A program made the translations under genes and the position numbers. Of a stretch of 64,000 nucleotides of DNA, positions 56,490 to 64,000 are shown in pieces. The stretch is from Heterohyrax brucei (Eukaryota; Chordata; Mammalia; Hyracoidea; Procaviidae), in the NCBI GenBank assembly GCA_028571685.1, contig CM053158.1:55334001-55398000 (forward strand), written 5' to 3'. The notes beneath the pieces are model-generated. The model made no database searches and was not told the origin of the DNA. It saw only the letters and a program-made list of their open reading frames with translations. How positions within the stretch are numbered: the stretch's first letter is position 1; each line of letters begins with the position of its first letter.

Positions 56490-57547
56490 TTTCCTACTGT
56501 GTTCTACCTTCTTATTTCATTTTGTTTTGAAGTGTCTAACTAGACTGGTCATGCATTATTGTTGTTTTTGGAGCTTGGAGCTCTAATGTCCTATCTGTAG
56601 GTGGTTAGAGCTGTTCTAGACATGTGAGCCCAAGAGTTGTTTACTTTTCTAACATGGATTCATCTCAGGTGGCCAGGTAGTTAGTTACCAAGTGTGTGGT
56701 ACAGGCTGTCACCTACTCCCCTATGTGAGCAAGGGTGATTGGTGTGGGGATGGATATCTGGCTGCAGTTGCTGAGAATAGCAGGCGGCTAACAGTTGTCC
56801 CTAAGTGTCGATGAGATGGGTATATCCCCTTCTTTCTGAATCCAGGTGAAGGAACAGTTTCTGTCCTGAATTTCTGGGTCAGGGTAGTCAGTGGAATTTT
56901 TTTCCTCCTTTCCCCCATTTTTGAAATCTTTCCCTCTTTAAGTCTTGAGGAATGGCTAAGGATGGGCTTTAGAAGTTCTACTGATGGCTCAGTTAATAGC
57001 CTCAGACTCAGGAACTGGGTGCAGTGCAGAGAAGGGATGGGGAGAATGGCTCAGGGCAGGCTGACGGAGTCATATTTCTGGCTCAGCTAATGGCATCCAA
57101 CTCCAGAGTTGTGCACAGTGCAGAGAAGGGAGGGAGAAATGCTGAGAGAAAGGAGAGAGGTTTATTCCAAAGGAAAGATTTAGATCTGCACATGTGGTAG
57201 GTTATATGCAAAGACTTAGCTTTTGGCATACTAGTACTATTTTTCATTGGTTCTGGTAGTGGTGTGAGTAGATTCTCTGATCAGTTTTTTCTGCAGAAGA
57301 GGACACCCACATCTGCAAACATTCCACCTACCACACTGGCTTCAGCCATTTCACAGCAGGTCAGGTTTTTGAACTTCTGTGTAGTTCTGGAGTTACTCTC
57401 CCTTCCCTGTTGCCCAGTCTGATTTCTCAACTTTTCCTTTGATGTTAAAGTTTTATAGGATGTTATATATGTTAAATTCATTTGTTCTTTTGGATCTTTG
57501 TTAGAGGGGCACAGGAAGCATTCGCCTACTCCACCATCTTGGCCATG
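56490..57547 (-). promoter_or_regulatory. L1 5' UTR (non-monomeric type)
   Basis: The upstream end of copy F. It matches the 5' UTR at about 5990-6965 in block order. It contains an imperfect tandem duplication of about 94 bp ('ggctcagttaatagcc' at 56985 and 'ggctcagctaatggca' at 57079, each followed by 'cagtgcagagaaggg'). It ends at about 57547 with the complement of the L1 start. Confidence 0.72.
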
Positions 57548-57737
57548 TCTCTGATTTTTTGCATCTTAAAAATAAATTGCTAACGACTGCTTATTTTCTA
57601 GGTTACACTGACATTTCATTTCTTCCCTTTACAACAAAAGTTTTCAGAACATTTACAAGAATTATTGTCTCTAATTTCCTACTTTCTACACTGTCATACT
57701 TATTCCAATCACAATTAACTTTCACGTTCTTGTGGAT
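57548..57737. other. Unassigned short interval
   Basis: About 190 bp between L1 copy F and an old LTR; nothing recognised. Confidence 0.4.
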
Positions 57738-58242
57738 ATCTTTTTAGTCATCTAGTGCTGAAATAACACACAATACCACAAGTGGATGGCTTTAATGAAG
57801 ACAAGTTTATTCTTTCGTAGTCCAGTAGGGTACTAGTCAGAGTTTAGAACATCAGCTGTGGTGGAATACCTCCACTCTCTGTCCACTCAGGAGGAGGATT
57901 CTTGGGATACATCAGTCTTTCCTGAGTTTGGGAGCATCTTGGTACAGGAACCTCGGGTCCAAAGGACATGCTCTGCTCTTGGCACTCCTTTCTTGGTGAT
58001 ACAAGGTTCCCTTGTCTCTCTGTTCTCTTCTTTGTTTTGTATCTCAAAGGAGATTGACTTAAGGTACTATCCAGTCATGCAGACTTTGTCATTATAACTG
58101 TCACTAATCCATCTTCCTCATTCATAGTGATAGAATTTGCAGTTTACAAGATATCTCATCAAATGGCTAAATGGTGGACAATTCTGGCCCAAGCAAGTTT
58201 ATGCACACATGTTTTGGAGGGAACACAATTCAATTCATGACA
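57738..58242 (-). mobile_element. Diverged MaLR-like LTR, minus strand
   Basis: Minus-strand LTR of about 505 bp. Its minus-strand start is 'tgtcatgaattgaattgtgt' (complement of 58223-58242) and its end is 'ctagatgactaaaa' (complement near 57742-57755), with an AATAAA-type signal in 'gaataaacttgtc' (complement near 57805). The ends match the younger LTRs at 39325-61576, but the middle differs, so it is an older or different subfamily. No target duplication visible. Confidence 0.7.
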
Positions 58243-58329
58243 AATAATTTGCAACATTCTTGTTGTAATATCCAGTGGCTGTCATCTAAGCTGATTTTGT
58301 AACAAGAATTAAACTTGATTCCTCTCTTC

Positions 58330-59275
58330 TACTTATACTTTTGTTCACTTGGAACATCACACATTCACTCTTGTTTTTAAGCAACTGTCCACTCCTCATC
58401 ACTCCAGTCTCTCAACACTGAAGTGATCTTATTTAAAAAATCCTTTAGCTATAATTTTTATCTTGGGGATTTGATCTAGTCCCATGGATTTAAATACCAT
58501 CCACATATGCCAGTGTTGAGCAATGTCCATCTCTCCTAAACACCTGCTGCATAAATCACTAAGGTATATACTCATCATCTGAGATTTCATAACCAAACTC
58601 CTAGCTTTCCTTGTTTAAGGGGAACATCCTTCTTCTAGTTGTTCAAAGCAAAAATCGTTGGCTCCTGTCTTCTCACGTTTAGTCGATCAACAAATCTATC
58701 TAATCAATATATCCAGAATCTAACCCCTTCCACAGCCACCATGCTGATGTAGGCCACCATAATTTCACCCTGGATTATTGTGACAGACCTGGTGTCCTGT
58801 TTCTGTTCTTGCACTCTTTAGCTTATTCTGATCATGGTAGATCTTATGTCAGTTCAGGTCATCCTAAGATCAAAATCCCTGTGGCTTCTTAGCCCACTTT
58901 GAACAAAAGCCCAAGTCCTCAGAGTAGCTTCTGAACCCCTGCATAATCTATGTATTCACCCTCCCTTCTCTCTCTTCTGATTATCTTCCTTCATATAACT
59001 CCAGTCACACTCACCTCCTTTCCTCAGTGTCTTTGTTGCTAGTTTCATCACCCACCTTGATTTTTTCACTGAAATCGTATACTTGTAGAACCTCCCTATT
59101 TGAAATTGCGTCTTGTTTGCCATTTTTTCCCCCTTTCTTCCATCTTTAAAACAGAAAGTCTGTAAGCAAAATGGGTTTCTTTCTTTTCTTTTTTTGTTCT
59201 GTTTTGTTCAGTGCCTGGCCAAGAATAAATATTCAATATATATTTATTGAATAAATATGTCAACAAATAAGTTAT
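58330..59275 (+). mobile_element. L2 LINE 3' region, ancient
   Basis: Plus-strand L2: 'caatatatccagaatctaac' near 58706, 'cctggattattgtgacagac' near 58770, 'ccacagccaccatgctgatg' near 58731, and the 3' end 'cagtgcctggccaagaataa' followed by A/T-rich tail at 59210-59275. L2 is an old pan-mammalian LINE. No open frame survives. Confidence 0.75.
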
Positions 59276-59284
59276 TTATCCAGC

Positions 59285-59445
59285 AGCCACTGTATTTCAA
59301 GTAGCTTAATATGTTCATTAGGACCTTGAATGTAAACCTCATAACCGTCTTGTAAAGTAGCTAATAAAATACTGGTAAGTGAAAATGAAAAGATTGAGAG
59401 GCTTAACTAAGTTGCCCAAGTCTGGTGGCTGGCATCCCAGCTCAA
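59285..59445 (-). mobile_element. MIR SINE, minus strand
   Basis: The antisense MIR pattern: 'cctcataaccgtcttgtaaa' near 59336 and 'gattgagaggcttaactaag' near 59391, then 'ttgcccaagtctggtggctg'. MIR is an ancient tRNA-derived SINE mobilised by L2. Confidence 0.65.
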
Positions 59446-59584
59446 CTATTTTGATGATAAGGCAAGTGTTTTGTTTTGTTTCTGTTACAAGCAGGTGAGG
59501 TTAAATCTACTTCCAACTTAGGAGAAATGGCAGATGTTTCCATCTCGTTTCTGTGGTTGCTGGGACTCGAGAAAAAGTCTCTTC

Positions 59585-59665
59585 TTTAACTGCTCTATCC
59601 CCAGCACCCAGCAGAGGACCTAGCATGTAAGAGGGGCTCAGTAAATACTGGTCTCCACAACAAAA
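59585..59665 (+). mobile_element. L2 3' end fragment
   Basis: 'gctctatccccagcacccag' then 'gaggggctcagtaaatactg' match the terminal segment shared by L2 and MIR. Short fragment. Confidence 0.6.
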
Positions 59666-60464
59666 TTCCCAAGTTTGTGCAGCTGATGATCTCATGATTA
59701 TGAATCTTAACTTCTATCCTGTGACATTCCCCTTCTGACTAAAAATCAAATTGGAATTGATTTAGGCAAAGAAAGTTGAGAATTACAGGGAAACCACAGC
59801 TAAGAATACTGGGCATGTTTGTCAAAGGCAGTGAGTAGCCATGGTCTCATTCTCTGCTTTCATTTTATAAAATCTTGTGTCTACCCTTCTCTTTTCTCTA
59901 TTCTGCTCCTACAGCGACAGAGAGGCAGAGAATGCCATAGAGAAAACCACTTTGAATCAAATAAATGCCTTCTAAGAAAAGCACTAGGATATGAGGCATC
60001 CCTTTGATAGTGTATTTTCTGGTGCTGGGTAGGAGGAGAAAAGATTTGAACAAAAGGAAAAGGATGCAAAGGAAATAATAGCATGAAGAAAGCCACCCTA
60101 ATCAGATGCCTCTCTCTGTCTACTTTCAAGTAGTTTTAACTGAAAAACTTCAGCTGCAGGCATGGTTTTATGTTATCCCTTTTACAATGAAAGATTGTGC
60201 CTCCACTGGGACAAATGGGTCTTTTTCCTTGTTATTTGCAGATTTTCTCAAAAGTACATTTAATAAGGCAAGAAGGATATGCATTTAAGCAATTTACTCT
60301 CCAGATAAAGTTAAACCATCCTCTAAAACAATCCCAAAACAATCAGTTTTATAGTAAAGATTACCATAATGCTTAATGGTATCTACCTTATCTTTTCTGG
60401 ATGGGTGAAAACTAGGTACCCTAAATCTTACATCTGCCCATATTTTTGTTGCACTTGGTGGTGG
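59666..60464. other. Unassigned sequence, possibly unique
   Basis: About 800 bp without a recognised repeat. Short frames (59819-60007, 60106-60288, 59881-60129) have no feature that suggests a gene. This is among the few stretches likely to be old single-copy DNA. Confidence 0.4.
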
Positions 60465-60652
60465 TGGTTTTAGTGATATAGGAGACCCCACGTGTGAAAA
60501 CGTAGAACTGCCCAAGAGATTTTCTTGGCTATAATCTTTACCAAAGCAGATCACTAGGCCTGTTTCTTCTGTAGTGCTTCTGGCTGGGTTGGCATTGCCA
60601 ATTTTTTGGTTACCAGCTGAGTGCAAAATATATGCGCCACCTGGGGCCTTAT
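60465..60652 (-). mobile_element. AfroSINE, variant with central segment, minus strand
   Basis: Degraded minus-strand copy: 'gtagaactgcccaagagatt', the central segment 'ctataatctttaccaaagca', 'tttttggttaccagctgagt', and 'gcgccacctggggcc' at the head side. Confidence 0.75.
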
Positions 60653-61062
60653 GTGCCAGTGTTTTTAAGTCTTCTTTTTTAAAAAAAGACAATATGCAAC
60701 TGGATTATAATGTCAGAATTGTGGGAAGGAATCAAGTCACAGTTTTAAGTTTTTCCAGGTGTAGAACACAGAGAGCAGTGTCTGGTACATAGTATAGTGT
60801 ATACAACTGTTGGTTAAACAAAGACTTACCCACCTCGCCACCCAGACACAACCAGAAGAGAAATGGCCCAGCAAGTAACAGGGATTAGTAGCACAAAGAA
60901 GACAGTGGTTTCTTTGCTCCTTGACCAGTTGTCCATCACAGAGTAACCCTGCTTCCAGAAACCTCAGTTTCATCTACTCTAGTTTATACCTTGGAAGTCT
61001 AAACTCTAAAATGCTTTGCATGAGAAATTTCAGCTACTGTCTCTCACTCACTGCATGAGCCT
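60653..61062. other. Unassigned sequence
   Basis: About 400 bp. The stretch 'gagagcagtgtctggtacat' near 60772 resembles the end of L2 or MIR but is too short to call. Nothing else. Confidence 0.35.
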
Positions 61063-61576
61063 TGTCGTGGATTGAATTGTGACCCCCCCCACAAAATATC
61101 TGGAGCAGTTTGCCTGGGGCATGATTCCCTGTATTCTACAATTATCCTCCAACTTGTGGTTTTGCTGTGCTGTGTGTTAAAGGACTGGGGTGGGATTATA
61201 AATCCCTTTATAATCCACTTTAAAGGGAGTTTCCCTGGAGGATAGCTTGCCCCAGCTTTGATCCTTTCATCCTAGAAGAGATAAAAGTAAAGGGAAGCAG
61301 GCAGAGAATTAGGAAACTCACACCATCAAGAAAGCAGCACTGGGAGAAGAGCACATCCTTTAGAACTGAATTTCCTGCTCCAAGATGCTCCCTGGACAAA
61401 GACTGATGCAATACTGGACTTTCCTCCAGAGTCAACAAGGGGGAAAACCTTCCCCTGGAATGGACATCCTGAATTTGGACTTGTAGCCTGCCAGACTGTG
61501 TAAGAATAAATCTTCGTTTGTCAAAGCCATCCATTCTGTGATATTTCTGTTAGAGCAGTACTAGCTGACTAAAACA
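61063..61576 (+). mobile_element. Solo MaLR-like LTR, 514 bp
   Basis: It begins TGTCGTGGATTGAATTGTG with a C run and ends CTGACTAAAACA. AATAAA lies near 61505. Flanks AGCCT (61058-61062) and GACCT (61577-61581) agree at three of five positions, so the duplication is decayed or absent. Same LTR family as 39325, 47488, 50086 and 51704. No internal part, so solo. Confidence 0.88.
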
Positions 61577-62094
61577 GACCTCTTGTTATGTACATGTATT
61601 TCTCTTCATTTTTTAAGATGAAACTCAACCAGAATGTTTTTCTGCTGTTTAAGAGGGAAAATGTGTCTTTAAGTGAAATCACCTGATATGGCAATTCTCT
61701 GGTATCAGGCATAATGAACAAAGAAGTTTACCATGAAAGCCACTAGCTTCTTAGGTATAGTCAGCATGTGTTTTTTTTTTTTTTTCCACCAACATCATAC
61801 TCATTACATGTGACAACATGAGGTTCTCAGGCATGTATGGTCAGTACCTATTTCCTGTCTCCTCTGTGTACAAAAATGAGTTATACCCTTATTCAAAGAT
61901 CCAGTGTCAACTACCATATAGTTATCCCAAAGAATTGTCTCTATGGGAGTCCTACAAGCACTGTTATCAATAGAAAAGATATTTGCGGTGGGAAAATGAA
62001 CTATGCATGGTAGCTTTGCTGCAGTGGAGACACCATTTAACTGGTAAATATTTAGCTAGTGAAACAAGAGGGGGACATTTTGCTGTATCCTATG
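61577..62094. other. Unassigned sequence
   Basis: About 520 bp with a T run at 61771-61786. No repeat or gene that I can support. Confidence 0.35.
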
Positions 62095-62215
62095 AGAGCA
62101 CAAACACTGCCTGGGTTCAGATTCCACCTTTTTCAGTTTTTAGCTGTGTGGCCTTGGGAGATGAGGTGATATCTGTACTTGCTATCAAATATAAAATAAG
62201 AGTAAAAGTAGAATT
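62095..62215 (+). mobile_element. MIR SINE, plus strand
   Basis: 'cactgcctgggttcagattc' and 'tagctgtgtggccttgggag' are the MIR core pattern in plus orientation. Ancient and diverged. Confidence 0.75.
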
Positions 62216-62299
62216 TTCCACACAGCATTTTAAGATCATACAGATTTGTTTGCCAGGAATCAGAACAGTGCCTGCAGCCTCCCATAAAATCCACTGTCA

Positions 62300-62402
62300 G
62301 CAGACCCAATCAACTAGCTACTCTTTGAAAACCCAGTGGGGCAGTTCTACTCTATCTTATGTGACGGCCATGATCAACTCGACCTCAGCACGTTTGGTTT
62401 GA
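62300..62402 (+). mobile_element. AfroSINE, 3' half, degraded
   Basis: 'actctttgaaaacccagtgg', 'ggcagttctactctatctta', 'gatcaactcgacctcagcac' and 'gtttggtttgattta' mark the downstream part of a plus-strand SINE. The tRNA-like head is not clear. Confidence 0.7.
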
Positions 62403-62491
62403 TTTAGTAAAGAAAAAGCAATGCTGTTTATAGCTGGGACAACTCTTGATATATTAAAAGATGTATTTTAAAATCAGTGAAGTACAATGTT

Positions 62492-64000
62492 GCTGTTAGG
62501 TGCTATTAAGTCAGTTCTGACTCATAGAAACCATATGTACCACAGAACGAAACACTACCACATCCTGCAACATGCTCACAATCACTGTTATGCTTGAGCC
62601 TGTTGTTACAGCAACTCTCAGTTCATCTCACTGAGAGAGTCTTCCTCTTTTCCCCCAACCCTCTACTTTACCAAGCTTGAAGTCCTTCTCCCAAGACTGA
62701 TCCCTCCGGACAACACGTCCAAAGTATGTAAGACATAGTCTTGCCATTCTTGCTTCTAAGGAGCACTCTGGTTGTACTTCTTCCAAAACAGGTTTCTTCA
62801 GTCATTTGGCACTCCATGGTATAGTGAATATTCTTCACAGCACCACACTTCACAGGTGTCAGTTCTTTGGTCTTCCATATTCATATTCCTGTTTTCACAC
62901 ACGTATGTGATTAAAAATACCACAACTTGGGTCAGGTGCACCCTAGTCTTCAAAGTGACATCTTTGTGTGTAAACACTTTCAAGAGGTCTGTTGCAGCCC
63001 ATTTGCCCAAGGTAATGTGTCTCTTGATTTTTTGACTGATACTTCCAGGGGTATTGATCATGGATCAAGTAAAATGAAATCCATGATAACTTCATCTTTT
63101 CTCCATTTATCATGATGTTGCTCATTGGCCTAGTTGTGAGGATTTTTGTCTTCTTTATGTTGAAGTGTAATCCATAGTGAAGACTGTGATCTTTGATTTT
63201 CATTAGTAAACACGTTGAGTCCTCTTCATGGTTAGCAAGCAAGGTAGTGTCATCTGCATACGCAAGCTATTAATGAATCTTCTTCCAATCTTGATGCCCA
63301 TTCTTCCTGATACAGTCCAACTTCTTGAATTATTTACTTAGTATGTGCATTGAATATATATGGTGGAAGGATACAACTCTGACACACACCTTTGCTGATT
63401 TTAAACCAAACCAAAACTGAGTGCTGTCGAGTTGATTCCAACTCATAGCAACCCTATGGGACAGAGTAGAACTGCCCCATAGAGTTTTCACGGAGTGTCT
63501 AGTGGATTTAAACTGCTAGTCTTCTGATTAGCAGACATAACAGTTAGACACTACGCTACCGGGGTTTCCTTAAGCCACGGATTATCCATATATTCTGTCC
63601 TAACAGCTGCCTCTTGATCTATGTACAGGTTCATCTTGAGCACAATTCAGTGTTCCAGAATTCACATTCTTCATAATGTTATCCATAATTTATTATAATC
63701 CATATAGTTGAATGCCTTTAGATAGTCAAGAAAACACAAGTAAACATCCTTGTGGTATTCTCTATTTTTGATCAAGATCCCTGTGACATCAGAAATGATA
63801 TCCCTAGTTCCATGTCCTCTTCTGAATCTGGCCTGAATTTATGGGAGTTCTTTGTCACTGTACTGCTGTAGCCAATTTTGAATTATCCTCAGCAAAATTT
63901 TACTTGCATGTGAAAGTAATGAAATTGTTTGATAATTTCTGCATTCAAGTGTATCGTCTGTCATGGGAATAGGTATAAATATGGATCTCTACCAGTCAGT
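62492..64000 (-). mobile_element. RTE-class LINE (BovB-like) running off the window, split by a SINE
   Basis: A minus-strand RTE LINE with its 3' terminus at 62492 ('tgttgctgttaggtgctatt'). The C-terminal coding part is at 62668-63061 ('KIKRHITLGKWAATDLLKVF', 'VHLTQVVVFLITYVCE'). The palm/thumb side of the reverse transcriptase is at 62943-63242 ('LHYGLHFNIKKTKILTTRPM'), preceded by a codon run for the catalytic loop near 63245-63265. After a SINE (63400-63567) the reverse transcriptase continues towards motif A near 63700-63740 and the 'FRRGHGT' region near 63820. All frames are broken. The rest of the element lies beyond the window. Confidence 0.85.
63400..63567 (-). mobile_element. AfroSINE nested in the RTE LINE, well preserved
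   Basis: Minus-strand copy starting with its tail ('ccaaaccaaaactgagtgct'), then 'gttgattccaactcatagca', 'accctatgggacagagtaga', 'actgccccatagagttttca' and a head in 'gacactacgctaccggggtt'. RTE sequence 'ctgattttaa' resumes as 'ttaagccacggatt', giving a short TTAA overlap at the two joints. Confidence 0.92.

Larger units (their letters stand above)
45508..57547 (-). mobile_element. Full-length L1 (copy F) hosting five later insertions
   Basis: Minus-strand L1 spread over 12 kb because of nested elements. 3' UTR 45508-46510, ORF2 46520 to about 54970 (in pieces), ORF1 about 55340-56480, 5' UTR about 56490-57547 ending in the complement of GGCCAAGATGGTGGAGT. Insertions: solo LTR 47488-47991, two-LTR element 50086-52226, ORF1-only L1 52347-54228, short L1 54747-54868, SINE 55948-56104. 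Its 5' UTR is of the non-monomeric type also at 4985-6965, so it belongs to a different L1 group from copy C. Confidence 0.88.

Noticed and set aside
57738-58242. A second member of the young LTR family near 58 kb
   Set aside because: Only the ends match; the middle differs and no target duplication is visible, so it is listed as an older, separate LTR subfamily.

Overview
Mammalian nuclear DNA with no recognisable host gene, exon, tRNA or rRNA. The lineage can be read from the repeats. About fourteen copies of a tRNA-derived SINE of the AfroSINE type are dispersed through the window, which is diagnostic for Afrotheria. The L1 subfamilies, LTRs and RTE-class LINE are also of types I associate with elephants. 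A proboscidean (elephant or close relative) is the best guess: Afrotheria is well supported, the exact species is not. Assignments come from reading the sequence against remembered families, not from a repeat-library search, so unmarked boundaries are approximate by tens of bases.

Layout. 1-590: old L1 fragment. 814-6965: rearranged minus-strand L1 pieces, including two consecutive ORF1 blocks and a short plus-strand L1 3' end. 7370-8540 and 16160-18420: old minus-strand L1 remnants. 8543-16157: full-length minus-strand L1 with a 5' UTR made of about four ~225 bp tandem monomers. 17135-17610: foldback mariner-derived MITE. 19580-25795: minus-strand L1 cut just inside ORF1, next to a TA microsatellite. 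26600-33870: SINEs, an L1-like 3' UTR, an RTE 3' end, a second foldback MITE, and mostly unassigned DNA. 34025-42279: full-length plus-strand L1 carrying two nested solo LTRs (one class II/ERVK-like, one MaLR-like). 42425-43607: decayed mariner with transposase remains. 44675-45372: RTE LINE split by a SINE. 45508-57547: full-length minus-strand L1 containing a solo MaLR-like LTR, a complete two-LTR MaLR-like element, an ORF1-only 'half-L1', a very short L1 insertion with a possible 3' transduction, and a SINE. 57738-62402: older LTR, L2, MIR, a younger solo LTR and SINEs. 62492-64000: RTE reverse-transcriptase remnant split by a SINE, running off the window.

How the parts relate. Every coding-like stretch (L1 ORF1 and ORF2, RTE reverse transcriptase, mariner transposase) is broken by stops or frameshifts, so nothing here looks able to move by itself. 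The value of the window is its insertion history. Target-site duplications can be read for several insertions, giving their order. The most unusual items are the monomeric L1 promoter, the foldback MITE family with a shared novel junction, the ORF1-only L1 bounded by an 18 bp duplication, and the 3' end shared by the SINEs and the RTE LINE. I found no CRISPR, operon or other prokaryotic-type system, and no convincing novel protein system.
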